Assembly (NCBI GenBank): GCA_017307165.1
Contig: JAFKGK010000002.1
Coordinates: 248,001 to 312,000, forward strand
Length of the DNA stretch: 64,000 nt
From: Candidatus Melainabacteria bacterium
GTDB taxonomy: Bacteria > Cyanobacteriota > Vampirovibrionia > Obscuribacterales > Obscuribacteraceae
Direction of reading: 5' to 3'
Shown here: piece after piece, positions 9,459 to 18,398 of the stretch
Numbering within the stretch: the first letter of the stretch is position 1
Layout of the letters: each line of letters opens with the position of its first letter
Position numbers and translations under genes: made by a program
The notes under the pieces: generated by a model
Database searches by the model: none
The model's input: only the letters and a program-made list of their open reading frames with translations
Told to the model about the DNA's origin: nothing

Positions 9459-11363
9459 TTAGGTCCTGGCTGAGCTGACCTTGCTATCCAGCAGGGTCGG
9501 CCTGCCTATATTGATAACCGGTATGCCGAGACTGGCTTCTAGATCACGGGCATAACGATCGGCCAGATCTGGGTCCGAACCAGTACCGATAAAAATCTTG
9601 AGAAAGGGATGGGCTTTTTTGAGATTGATCAGTCCGTCCACCATGGTCTCCGGCATTATCTTGACCGTCAAGACGAGGTCGTGGTTGCGAAAACTAGGAC
9701 CGATTTGCTGAGACACTACTCTCTGCAAGAGCTCATGCATCATGCCGCGTCTAGCTGATTCTTCTTCGGCATGAAAGATGATGATCTCTTTGGGGCCTGG
9801 TTCTTCGCGCTCCAACAGTTTGATGAGCATCGTCGCAAGACTCCTGGCCTTAGCACCACCTGTGCAGAGAACAAAAGTAGGTAGGGTCTCGGGGATTTCT
9901 TCGAGCGAGGCAAATTTGCCCATGCCAAGCCGCAGATCCGGCAATTCGCGCAAGCGTCCTTCTAATACGCCCATTCGATAAAAGACCATGACGATGAGGA
10001 TGATCATAAAGATCTGGAAGCCTAATGAACGTGCCTCCTCGGCCGTGAGTAACAAGACGATCTCGCAAAAACCGAGAGTGGCCAGACCTATGGTCGGTGG
10101 CACAGGCATGGTAAATGTCTTGAAGGGGATAGCCCAGGAGCTCTTGTATGGCGCTCTCTGTACTTTGAGAGGCATCTTGATCCTGAGCATGATTACACCC
10201 AAGCAAAAGGAGCACATCACAGCGAGAAAGGCCATGCCATAGACTTGTCCGAGGTTGTCGACCTGACCGGGTAATAGCACGATCATAAAGCTGCATATTG
10301 CCATAAAGAGCAGGCAGACATAAGGATAGCCCTGAAAAGAGGGAAACTTGTGGGCCCAGCGTCTTAAAAAGAAAGCCGGGAGATTGCCTTGCTTGGCCAT
10401 GGTAGTGCACAGACCGATACAGCCTACATAAGCCGTGTTGACAGCCGCAAAAAGCATGAGAGCTGCATCCACCACCAGTATCACCAGTAGTGTCTTGCCA
10501 CCCTCGACGTAGGCCAGTCCGGATAAAAGACTGTTTTTAAAATCATGCAGTTGATTGGCATCTAAAAGAGCAAGGCATAAAAATGACGTGATGGGAGCCG
10601 TGATGCCGACCAGCAAGACCACTGCTAAATAGATATGCTTGAGGGTACGCCATGTAGGTGTCTTGAGCTGTTCGACGATCTGAGCGGCGGATTCGAATCC
10701 TGTAATACCTAAAAAGGCTGCGGCAAATCCATGCACCATGTGGCCTGGTGTCACGCTAGTAAAGCTCTGTCCAAACCTTGACCAGTCGATGCCTTTCTCA
10801 AAGGCCATGATGAGACCTTTGACGTCCATAAATAAAAGCAGGGCAAAGTGAAAGAGAGCGATGAGAAAGACGATCATAGCCGGCTCTTTGATGCCGATTA
10901 TATTGAGCAGCCCAAAGATCACTACAGGAGCTATGGCAGTGGCGACTACTGATGCCAGAGGCCAGTTCATTATATTGTCGATCGAGTCGATATAAAAAGC
11001 GCCGGATAATGACGAGACTGCGGCAGTGGCAAGATAAGAGAGTATGGTCAGAGCGCCGACGACAATTGCAAAACGCTTGCCGATGGTCTGCAGTACCATG
11101 ATATAGGCTCCACCATTGAAGGGGCTGACGGCGCAGCCTTCTTCGTAGGTGATCTTAAAAAACCACATCAGCAAGCAGACCACCAGCACCACGAATGGTG
11201 CAGCAAATCCTACCAGTGGCAGGATCACACCAGTGGTGTAAAACACAGAGGTACCGATATCCGCCCCGACGATTGCGGATGCCAGCCACCAGGACAGGAG
11301 GGCATCATTGTGATGACCGCCTTTGCTTGGGGACTTGTTATCTGTCTGGACTGCCTCTGTCAC
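9459..11363 (-). CDS. APC-family amino acid permease with C-terminal cytoplasmic domain
   Basis: About 634 residues from GTG 11363. This start is preferred over ATG 11390 because TAAGGGA lies six bases upstream of it, while the ATG has no ribosome binding site. The first about 440 residues are strongly hydrophobic with about 12 membrane segments. The opening ASAIVGADIGTSVFYTTG has the glycine-rich break of APC transporters, and ITGFESAAQ is typical of helix 6. The last about 150 residues are soluble (FVLCTGGAKARSLATMLIK onward to INIG) and resemble a universal-stress-protein-like fold, as found in some APC and KUP-type carriers. The substrate cannot be read from the sequence. It is convergent with the repair cassette and divergent from pgi. 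Confidence 0.85.
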   Translation of the reverse strand: MTEAVQTDNKSPSKGGHHNDALLSWWLASAIVGADIGTSVFYTTGVILPLVGFAAPFVVLVVCLLMWFFKITYEEGCAVSPFNGGAYIMVLQTIGKRFAIVVGALTILSYLATAAVSSLSGAFYIDSIDNIMNWPLASVVATAIAPVVIFGLLNIIGIKEPAMIVFLIALFHFALLLFMDVKGLIMAFEKGIDWSRFGQSFTSVTPGHMVHGFAAAFLGITGFESAAQIVEQLKTPTWRTLKHIYLAVVLLVGITAPITSFLCLALLDANQLHDFKNSLLSGLAYVEGGKTLLVILVVDAALMLFAAVNTAYVGCIGLCTTMAKQGNLPAFFLRRWAHKFPSFQGYPYVCLLFMAICSFMIVLLPGQVDNLGQVYGMAFLAVMCSFCLGVIMLRIKMPLKVQRAPYKSSWAIPFKTFTMPVPPTIGLATLGFCEIVLLLTAEEARSLGFQIFMIILIVMVFYRMGVLEGRLRELPDLRLGMGKFASLEEIPETLPTFVLCTGGAKARSLATMLIKLLEREEPGPKEIIIFHAEEESARRGMMHELLQRVVSQQIGPSFRNHDLVLTVKIMPETMVDGLINLKKAHPFLKIFIGTGSDPDLADRYARDLEASLGIPVINIGRPTLLDSKVSSART

Positions 11364-11466
11364 GATTGTTCCCTTAGATGTCAATAGCATGCTCGCAGTA
11401 AATGAAAGCTAATTGAACAGGCTACTACATATGTCTATAGATTCAAGCATTTACGACCGATCGTTT

Positions 11467-11472
11467 TATACT
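11467..11472 (+). promoter_or_regulatory. Candidate -10 box for pgi
   Basis: TATACT lies about 49 bases upstream of the pgi ATG, giving a predicted leader of about 40 bases that contains the GGAG ribosome binding site. The -35 region is not clear. Confidence 0.4.
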
Positions 11473-11521
11473 TATTGCTTTCGGATATCTTTTTGTACCA
11501 AAGCATGAGGCTGGAGCACCG

Positions 11522-13273
11522 ATGACCACCAAACTCGCCAACCCTATCGATCTTTCCCTTTTGCCTATAGATCTCGCTGCAAGAGTCGCGAGTGGTCTGG
11601 ATGAGCTCACGGCGCAAAAATTTGCCGAACGCTTGTTTGCTAGAGATCAATCACTCTGGACCAGCCAGGGAGAGAACGAATGGTTGGATTGGCTAAATGG
11701 TCCAGAATCGCAACTCGCCCAAGCCGATGATTATGAGGCTTTTAGCGCCCAGATCCGTGATGCTGGTTTTAAGCATGTCTTATTGCTCGGCATGGGTGGC
11801 TCTAGCCTTGCGCCAGAAGTCTTTGCCCTGACCATGGGATCGGCACCAGGTTATCCTGAGCTCTCTATCCTCGATTCGACTGATCCTGCTCAGGTCAAGG
11901 CTGCGGATCAAAAAATCGACATTGCCAAAACTCTTTTCGTCGTTGCCTCCAAGTCTGGCTCGACTCTAGAGCCAAGCATCTTTATGAGCTATTTTCTCGA
12001 GCGAGCCAGGCAGGTCCTTGGGGCCAAAGCTACAGAGCATTTTGTCGCCATTACCGATCCAGGCTCAAAGCTAGAGGCTTTTGCCAAAGAGCAAAAATTT
12101 GCCCGGATCTTTAGCGGTCATCCAGCCATAGGGGGCAGGTACTCTGCGCTCTCGCCATTTGGTATTGTGCCATTGGCCTTGATTGGAGCCAATATCAAAG
12201 GCTTTCTCAGCGAAGCGGCCAGCATGATGCATCTTTGCCAGGAGCCCAGGGCGGCCTCAAATCCGGGCTTGCAACTCGGCACAGTCATGGGGCTTTGCCA
12301 GACCTCTGGCCGCGACAAAATCACCCTTGTCACTTCGCCTGAGATCTTTGACTTTGGCGCCTGGCTCGAGCAATTGATCGCCGAGTCCACCGGCAAGTCC
12401 GGCAAGGCTATCATCCCGGTGGATCTCGAGACCCTGAGTAGCGACCCTCATGACTATGGTGACGATCGCCTCTTTGTCTTTATAAGGCTTGAGGAAGGAG
12501 ACAAAGGCCAAAATGCAAAAATAGCAGAGACTCTGGCCTTGCTCGCTGAGGCCGGTCAACCTGTCGTGACTATCTCGGTCCCCGACAAAACCAGTCTTGG
12601 TCAAGAGTTTTATCGCTTCGAAATCGCGACAGCCTGCGCTGGTAGCTTTATGAAGATCAATCCTTTCGATCAGCCTGACGTGGAGGCTTCCAAGATCGTC
12701 ACTAAAGAGCTCACGGCTGCCTACCAACAGTCGGGCAGTCTGCCCGCCGAGTCGCCAATCACTGTGGGCAAAAATCAATATGCTGATCTTTCTTTTTATA
12801 CCGATGCAAAAAACAAAAACGCGCTAAAGGCACAAATGGACACTGATGCAGTGGTTTTGATGAAATCACACCTGGATAGACTGAAGGCCGGGGATTATTT
12901 TGCACTGCTTGCATATTTGCAAATGGACAGAGAGCATCAGCAGGTCTTGCAAGCGATCAGGCAGGATGTTTTTGCGGCAAAAAAAGTGGCTACCTGTCTC
13001 GGTTTTGGACCCAGATTTCTCCATAGTACAGGGCAAGCCTATAAGGGCGGACCAAACTCCGGAGTCTTTTTGCAGATCACTTGTGATGATGCGCTCGATG
13101 TGGCAGTACCAGGTCAGAAATATACATTCTCCATTGTCAAAGCCGCGCAGGCCAGAGGGGATTTTCAGGTCCTGATCGACCGTGATCGCCGGGCTTTGAG
13201 AGTGCATCTCAAGGGAGATCTCAAAAAGGCGCTCCAGTCTCTATCTGATCTGGTCAAGAAGGCGCTTTCATAG
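11522..13273 (+). CDS. pgi: Glucose-6-phosphate isomerase (of the type found in transaldolase-isomerase fusions)
   Basis: 583 residues. It interconverts glucose 6-phosphate and fructose 6-phosphate in the cytoplasm. Sugar-phosphate-binding signatures are GMGGSSLAPEV, LDSTDPAQV, ASKSGSTLEPS and GGRYSALSPFG. The C-terminal stretch (LHSTGQAYKGGPNSGVFLQ, then a LKGDLKKAL tail) is the kind seen in the isomerase half of bifunctional transaldolase/phosphoglucose isomerase proteins, not in the classical enzyme of about 530-550 residues. Here there is no transaldolase domain in front: ATG 11522 has its own GGAG site and upstream sequence is non-coding. It is single and monocistronic. Confidence 0.9.
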   Translation: MTTKLANPIDLSLLPIDLAARVASGLDELTAQKFAERLFARDQSLWTSQGENEWLDWLNGPESQLAQADDYEAFSAQIRDAGFKHVLLLGMGGSSLAPEVFALTMGSAPGYPELSILDSTDPAQVKAADQKIDIAKTLFVVASKSGSTLEPSIFMSYFLERARQVLGAKATEHFVAITDPGSKLEAFAKEQKFARIFSGHPAIGGRYSALSPFGIVPLALIGANIKGFLSEAASMMHLCQEPRAASNPGLQLGTVMGLCQTSGRDKITLVTSPEIFDFGAWLEQLIAESTGKSGKAIIPVDLETLSSDPHDYGDDRLFVFIRLEEGDKGQNAKIAETLALLAEAGQPVVTISVPDKTSLGQEFYRFEIATACAGSFMKINPFDQPDVEASKIVTKELTAAYQQSGSLPAESPITVGKNQYADLSFYTDAKNKNALKAQMDTDAVVLMKSHLDRLKAGDYFALLAYLQMDREHQQVLQAIRQDVFAAKKVATCLGFGPRFLHSTGQAYKGGPNSGVFLQITCDDALDVAVPGQKYTFSIVKAAQARGDFQVLIDRDRRALRVHLKGDLKKALQSLSDLVKKALS

Positions 13274-13286
13274 ACTCCAAACAGAC

Positions 13287-14723
13287 CTATCTCACATTGC
13301 CCATCCATTTGCGGATTGGCGGCAGCATTGCAAACAATAGTCCTGATGCGAAAAGAGTAAAGATCGCCATAGCGCTAAAGATCTGCGACATCGCCTGGGT
13401 ATTGCTAAAGTCAAAGCTGCGAGCCAATTGTCCGGCGAGCCAATTGCCGATCGCCGAAGAACAAAACCAACCGCCCATGATGAGACTCTGAAAGCGAATT
13501 GGTGCCAGCTTGGTCACTGTGCTGAGACCGACCGGGGAGAGGCAGAGTTCTCCCAGGACTTCGATCATATAAGTAAAGATGAGAAAGAGCGGGCTTACCT
13601 TGCCATGGGTTGCTAAGATCGAAGCAGGTATCATCAGGGCTACGCCCAGTCCAAGAAAGCCCAGGCCAAGAGCAAACTTGGCCGGACTGGAAGGTTGCCT
13701 CGCGCCTAAGCGCGTCCAGAGGATCGAAAATAATGGCGCAAACACAATTACATAGATGGGTGTGAGCGACTGAAGCCAGCTCGAGGGAAAGCTCCAGCCA
13801 AAGATTTGGTTGGTGCTCAATTTTTCGGCAAAGACATTGAGACTAGAGCCGCCCTGTTCATAGATCATCCAAAATAAGGAGTTGAAGACAAAGAGGCAGG
13901 CAATGGCCATTAGCTTCCCGCGTTCTGAATGATTGTCACTAGAGACAATTTGCTCTTCTTTATCTCCTTTTCTTTGTTCTTTTCTTTCTTCGGCTTGGTC
14001 TCTGGCTTTAGAGTCTTTGTTTTTGGGTCTTCCACCTATGTGATCCAATAGCTTGTATTGAGCAAATAGGTGCGCCAGGCCCAGGCACATGCCCACCCCA
14101 GCTGCCGCGAAGCCAAAATGCCAGCAAGTCTCGGCAGGTATACCCCAATTGACGAGCATAGTCTTAAAACTCTTATCCTGGGCCAGGTAGCCACAAACTA
14201 ATGGTGATAGCGTGGCGCCGAGATTGATACCCATATAAAATATGCTAAAACCGGCATCTCGCCTGGGATCGTGTGCTGGATACAGTTTGCCTACCATGGT
14301 ACTTATATTTGGCTTGAGCAAGCCTGTGCCGAGCACAATGAGGATCATGCCTGCATAAAAGGCAAAGTCGCTCCTTATAGCCATGGTGAAATGTCCCAAG
14401 GCAATGATAATGCCACCATATACGATGGCTAGTCTTGGGCCGATCAATCGGTCGGCGACCAGGCCGCCGGGTATGCTGGTCAAATAAACGCACATCGTAT
14501 ACCAGGCATAGATGTCTGCGGCCCTGTCCATGGTCAGTCCCATCCCGCCCTCGGCACGAGGGGCGATCATAAAGAGGACGAGTATGGCGCGCATGCCATA
14601 GTAGCTAAATCTCTCCCAGAGCTCAGTAAAAAACAATACGTTGAGACCCTTGGGATGGCCTCCCAGGCCACCTTTTTCTAAGTCCGGCAGGGTTTGTGTC
14701 GCTACTTGCGCTTGGACAGTCAT
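13287..14723 (-). CDS. POT/PTR2-family proton-coupled peptide transporter
   Basis: 478 residues, mostly membrane segments. The proton-coupling ExxER motif is seen in FTELWERFSYYGMRAIL near residue 33, followed by the PTR2 features GxLaDrligPR (GLVADRLIGPRLAI) and FYMGINLGATLSP. A strongly charged cytoplasmic loop (about residues 230-270, rich in K, E, R and Q) separates the two six-helix bundles. These carriers take up di- and tripeptides. It is convergent with pgi with only 13 bases between stops. A 31-base inverted repeat lies upstream (14780-14810). Confidence 0.92.
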   Translation of the reverse strand: MTVQAQVATQTLPDLEKGGLGGHPKGLNVLFFTELWERFSYYGMRAILVLFMIAPRAEGGMGLTMDRAADIYAWYTMCVYLTSIPGGLVADRLIGPRLAIVYGGIIIALGHFTMAIRSDFAFYAGMILIVLGTGLLKPNISTMVGKLYPAHDPRRDAGFSIFYMGINLGATLSPLVCGYLAQDKSFKTMLVNWGIPAETCWHFGFAAAGVGMCLGLAHLFAQYKLLDHIGGRPKNKDSKARDQAEERKEQRKGDKEEQIVSSDNHSERGKLMAIACLFVFNSLFWMIYEQGGSSLNVFAEKLSTNQIFGWSFPSSWLQSLTPIYVIVFAPLFSILWTRLGARQPSSPAKFALGLGFLGLGVALMIPASILATHGKVSPLFLIFTYMIEVLGELCLSPVGLSTVTKLAPIRFQSLIMGGWFCSSAIGNWLAGQLARSFDFSNTQAMSQIFSAMAIFTLFASGLLFAMLPPIRKWMGNVR

Positions 14724-15397
14724 GGCAACCTCAAATAACCAGTGCTGCTAGTTTTACCAGATATTGCCCACTAAATAAAGCTGATGCACCATATCTGGTG
14801 GCGGATCAGCTGTGCTTGGACATCGTGGCTAATCTTTTAGGTAGCTCATTCCATATTTGCTAAAACTCATAAACGATATATGAAGAGCGCATGGCATCGG
14901 GATTTCTTTGTCATGCGCTGCATACGTATGTTTGTCTTGTATTTCGGGCCAAAGGAGCGATGCCCTTGGAATGCCAGTTTTTATGACAAATTTGAAGAAT
15001 TTATCTTGACGCACCTAGTAAAAGCGATAGTGGATGTTTTCAAGTGGCCGATGGTAGCTGGGTTTCGAGCGTCGTATATAGTGCACTTATACAGAGTGCA
15101 TAAAGTCTATCGTATTGCAAAGTTGCTTAGACGCGGCTTATGATGTTCGGCATAGAAGGCAATTTATCCCATCAATCCCTGGCAGCTCTTGCGGCCGAGG
15201 AGTAGTGGTCATCAATCGGATAGTCTAAGCGGCCAAGAGCTCGGACAAATCTGGTAGAGAGACTCATCGATATTTTGTTTTCAATAAAACAACAAACAAA
15301 CGTAAATGACCCAATGGTGCATGAGGGGCTCGCAAGAGTCTCGCCACAGCCTGGCAATTTTGCACCGCATTTGATATCACGATATCTGGAGGTTTAT
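14724..15397. other. Long intergenic region with two hairpin-forming repeats
   Basis: About 670 bases separate the divergent POT transporter and small TPR genes. Two inverted repeats stand out: 14780-14810 (outer arms GCTGAT/ATCAGC, inner arms CACCA/TGGTG) and 15082-15100 (TGCACT, seven-base loop, AGTGCA). An 87-codon plus frame at 14880-15143 has no recognisable motif and no good ribosome binding site, so it is not called as a gene. Otherwise nothing is recognised. Confidence 0.5.
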
Positions 15398-15751
15398 ATG
15401 AGAAATCCCGCCGACGTTCTCGAGAGAGCCGAAATGCACGAAGAAAAAGGCAATTATGTCGAGGCGGAAAGACTCTATCGCAAGGCTCTCAATCTCAAAG
15501 CAGTAGAGTGCGACCAGGCAAGCAAAAAAGACAAGGACTCTTTTGAGCTTGCACCCTATCTCTACAATCTAGGCATGTCGCAATATGCCAACGATCATCT
15601 CGATGATGCTCTGCTCTCTTTTTCGCGCTTGCTCAATATCATGTCTGCCAAGCAAGAAGAAATCATCGAAGATATGCGCGAGATCCGTAATGTCATGGTC
15701 GAGATCAAACGTGAAGCAGAAGAAGTCGAAGCTCTCAGTGTCTCAGCCTGA
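15398..15751 (+). CDS. Small TPR protein
   Basis: 117 residues. ATG 15398 is chosen over the longer in-frame opening at 15275 because GGAGG (15388-15392) sits five bases upstream. One TPR is clear (GNYVEAERLYRKALNLK, residues about 18-34), and a second follows (YNLGMSQYANDHLDDALLSF). The C-terminus is an acidic helix (IIEDMREIRNVMVEIKREAEEVEA) likely to form a coiled coil. It is cytoplasmic with no signal peptide. Its stop is 16 bases from the convergent stop of the next hypothetical gene. Function unknown. Confidence 0.75.
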   Translation: MRNPADVLERAEMHEEKGNYVEAERLYRKALNLKAVECDQASKKDKDSFELAPYLYNLGMSQYANDHLDDALLSFSRLLNIMSAKQEEIIEDMREIRNVMVEIKREAEEVEALSVSA

Positions 15752-15767
15752 GCCTGTGACAAACAGA

Positions 15768-16394
15768 TCAGCTCGATTGGGGCAGCCGTCCCTGCTTAAA
15801 ATCAGTGACCTGGTCGCTATCGGTCAAGTCTAGAGTAAACTCGGACCAGGCCTTTGAGGCATCCAGTATGGCTGCTCTGATCTTGCCTGTCATCTCGCCG
15901 GAGCCCTCTGTTGTGATCTGCGCTCCGTCTTCGTTGGTAAAGCCTTCCCCCGGGCAATACACTACACCCTTGTGAAAATTGCGCACATTGCTCCAGATCT
16001 CGTTAAAGATGGTCTGTCCAGCGGCCTGAGTAAAGCAAGTACTGGGTGTAAATCTATAGACTGTCTCTACGCTCTCTAGATAACGACAGAGCCAGGTCAC
16101 AGCAGAGATGGGATAAAAATGGCGCTCGGCATCGAGCAGATCGCGGATAGCGTCGTTCAAAACCTCGCTAAATCCGGGTGTATCTTTGTCAAATCTCTCT
16201 ATCTCGACTACAGGCGAGCCTTCTTCGATGGAGAGCACGATATTTTTCCATTTGTGATCGGTCAGGAGCGCTTGCCCTTCACTGACATCTCCTTCGACTT
16301 CGCATTCGATCTCGCAGTCGATCATTGCTGTTTGGAGCCAATGGGCGATCTTGTCTAGATTAATTGTCTGATTGTCAGAGGCATAAAAATACAT
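15768..16394 (-). CDS. Hypothetical protein
   Basis: 208 residues, not recognised. It is acidic, has no signal peptide or membrane segment and contains four cysteines in the visible sequence. It begins MYFYASDNQTINLDKIAHWL and reads as an ordinary soluble mixed alpha/beta protein. The upstream gene (16407-16997) is on the same strand 12 bases away, so the two probably form an operon and may work together. The divergent neighbour of the pair is the DUF2156 protein. No function is claimed. Confidence 0.7.
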   Translation of the reverse strand: MYFYASDNQTINLDKIAHWLQTAMIDCEIECEVEGDVSEGQALLTDHKWKNIVLSIEEGSPVVEIERFDKDTPGFSEVLNDAIRDLLDAERHFYPISAVTWLCRYLESVETVYRFTPSTCFTQAAGQTIFNEIWSNVRNFHKGVVYCPGEGFTNEDGAQITTEGSGEMTGKIRAAILDASKAWSEFTLDLTDSDQVTDFKQGRLPQSS

Positions 16395-16406
16395 GGACTT
16401 ATTATG

Positions 16407-16997
16407 TCAGATCGATTCTTGTGATTTGTCCAGCAAGTACTCGAAAGCCAATAGAGTGTAACGTTCGAGCCTCGCCTCTGTAAGGGCCTTGCCTTCGACC
16501 GACCAGGCTGAGCCGTCTTGCGGCTGGGCCTTAAATGTCATGAAGGGTCCAAAGGCGCACTCTGTAAGGTAAAGAGAGAGCATCTTTTCGGCAGGCAGTA
16601 GAAAAAAGTCCACGCAGTCACGGTCAGCTCGCAATACCATCGACTGATTGCTTACAGTGATGCGCATCCTGTAAAAGACCCTGTATCGAAGTGGCCGTTC
16701 GTGCTCATCCCTTTCGACGACCTCATTTGCATGAGCAGGCTCTGACAGGGCGATTGCTATGGTCTTCATCTGATTGAGCGCCGCCACATAAGGTGCCAAT
16801 AGGCGGTAGATCCCGTCCACCATTGCCTGAGCTTCTTTTTGTGTCCTCTCATTCAGGTCTTTATCTTGATTTTGAGCCGTCAGGGCACGTGATCTAATTG
16901 CCTTTGCCTTTTGTCCTAAATAAGCAAGATAATCTGGCCTGGTGCCCTGGGTATTATCGATCTCCAATCCAGTCTGCATCTCAGCCTGAGCCCTCAT
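16407..16997 (-). CDS. Hypothetical protein
   Basis: 196 residues, not recognised. The N-terminal half is helical and charged (about residues 25-80), and the C-terminal half has beta-like segments such as LRYRVFYRMRITV and FFLLPAEKMLSLYL. No signal peptide is seen. ATG 16997 has only a weak upstream purine run. It is the first gene of a two-gene minus-strand unit with 15768-16394. The sequence gives no function. Confidence 0.7.
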   Translation of the reverse strand: MRAQAEMQTGLEIDNTQGTRPDYLAYLGQKAKAIRSRALTAQNQDKDLNERTQKEAQAMVDGIYRLLAPYVAALNQMKTIAIALSEPAHANEVVERDEHERPLRYRVFYRMRITVSNQSMVLRADRDCVDFFLLPAEKMLSLYLTECAFGPFMTFKAQPQDGSAWSVEGKALTEARLERYTLLAFEYLLDKSQESI

Positions 16998-17123
16998 GAC
17001 AATGTCTCTAGCTTATACGTGCTCAAGCAGGATTGGTAGTTAAATAGTCTCAATGATTTTATAATGATAAAAGTCAACTATAAAAGAAAAAGACCAAGAC
17101 AAAATCAATAGGAAAGCATCCAA

Positions 17124-18368
17124 ATGATGAAAGAGTCCAGACTTTCTCAGACCCTGCGCAATAGAACGCTTTCCACAGGATTGGGCAAGACCTTGATGAG
17201 CCTCAAAGTCTCCCAAGAAGCCCTGCAGACTGCAGTGGCGGCAATGCCAGACCGATCACATACAGCTGCTTTTCGTATCGCCAAGTTGCAAGAGCATGGG
17301 CGCGGCTCTCTTGCTTATTCTTCGCTCCAGTCCGGGATGAAGTATTTTATGCATGAGACGCTCGGCTACATTGCCTATGTACCTTTGCGAGATGGCCCAA
17401 ACTCGGTGTGTGTCCTGTCTGATCCGATCTGCTCAAAGCAAAATACAAAGGCTTTGCTCGAAGCCTTTATGGTGGTGCGCAATGATCCGATTTTTTTGCA
17501 TATCGATCGAGATACGGCTGCAATACTCAATGACAAGGGTTTTTCTGTAAACGAATTGGGCGTGGAGACCATCATCGACATCCAAAAATTTACCCTGACA
17601 GGCAACAAAAAACAGCAATTGCGCTCTGCTCGCAATCACGGCAAAAAAGACGGTCTCATAATAAGGGAGCTGCAGCAGGTCGACGATCAAGCTCTCAAGT
17701 CTTTTAAAAAAATCTCTGATGACTGGCGTAAAGAAAAAGTCCTCAATGACTCTGAGATGCAGTTTCTCGTCAGGCCGATAGTCTATGTCGACGAAGTCGA
17801 CGTGCGCAAGTTTGTTGCCATCAAAGATGGTGCCATAGTCGGCTTTGTCGTTTTTGATCCGATCTATCGTGACGGTCAGATCGTAGGCTACATCGCCAAT
17901 CACTTGCGCAGCAACCTCGACCGTAGCTATTCGGTCGTCGACTGCATCATCTTGGACGCGCTCGAGATCTTTAAGTCCGAAGGCAAGGAGTCTCTGTCTC
18001 TAGGACTGTGCCCGATGGCCAAGATCGATGATGGCGATCACTTTAAACACGACAAATTGCTCAAGGCACACTTTAGATACGCCTACGAAAAAGCAAACTA
18101 CCTCTACAATTTTAAAAATCTCCACTATCACAAGAGCAAATATCGCCCAGAGCTCGAGGGTGCTCGTGAAGAAAAGGTCTATTGCGCCATGCGTACACGT
18201 TTTATGCTTGTAAGGATTTATGACGTCTATCGTGTACTGGGGCTCAATCCAGTCGGACAGACAGTCAAGCATATCAAGGCCAATCTGATATCGGGAGTCA
18301 AGCAATTATTTGCAAAAAAGGCCTCCGGTGCCCAGCTCAAGCCCAAACACGAGCATAAGCAAAAATAA
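17124..18368 (+). CDS. DUF2156 protein, MprF-like aminoacyl-lipid synthase domain
   Basis: 414 residues with the GNAT-type fold of the soluble C-terminal domain of phosphatidylglycerol lysyltransferase (MprF). Recognisable parts are FLHIDRDTAAILNDKGF, the strongly conserved region around TLTGNKKQQLRSARNHGKK (about residues 160-180), FVVFDPIY and SLSLGLCPMA. The MprF membrane flippase half is absent, so this is the stand-alone DUF2156 form. Relatives transfer amino acids from tRNA to lipids or other acceptors; the acceptor here is unknown. AGGAAAG before ATG 17124 supports the start. An alpha/beta hydrolase follows 30 bases downstream and could act on the same lipid class (inference). Confidence 0.8.
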   Translation: MMKESRLSQTLRNRTLSTGLGKTLMSLKVSQEALQTAVAAMPDRSHTAAFRIAKLQEHGRGSLAYSSLQSGMKYFMHETLGYIAYVPLRDGPNSVCVLSDPICSKQNTKALLEAFMVVRNDPIFLHIDRDTAAILNDKGFSVNELGVETIIDIQKFTLTGNKKQQLRSARNHGKKDGLIIRELQQVDDQALKSFKKISDDWRKEKVLNDSEMQFLVRPIVYVDEVDVRKFVAIKDGAIVGFVVFDPIYRDGQIVGYIANHLRSNLDRSYSVVDCIILDALEIFKSEGKESLSLGLCPMAKIDDGDHFKHDKLLKAHFRYAYEKANYLYNFKNLHYHKSKYRPELEGAREEKVYCAMRTRFMLVRIYDVYRVLGLNPVGQTVKHIKANLISGVKQLFAKKASGAQLKPKHEHKQK

Positions 18369-18398
18369 GAACACAATACAAATAGACTGGAGGTAACC

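Noticed and set aside
14880..15143. 87-codon frame in the long intergenic region
   Set aside because: No ribosome binding site, odd composition rich in Trp, Tyr and Arg, and no recognisable motif; cannot be supported as a gene.
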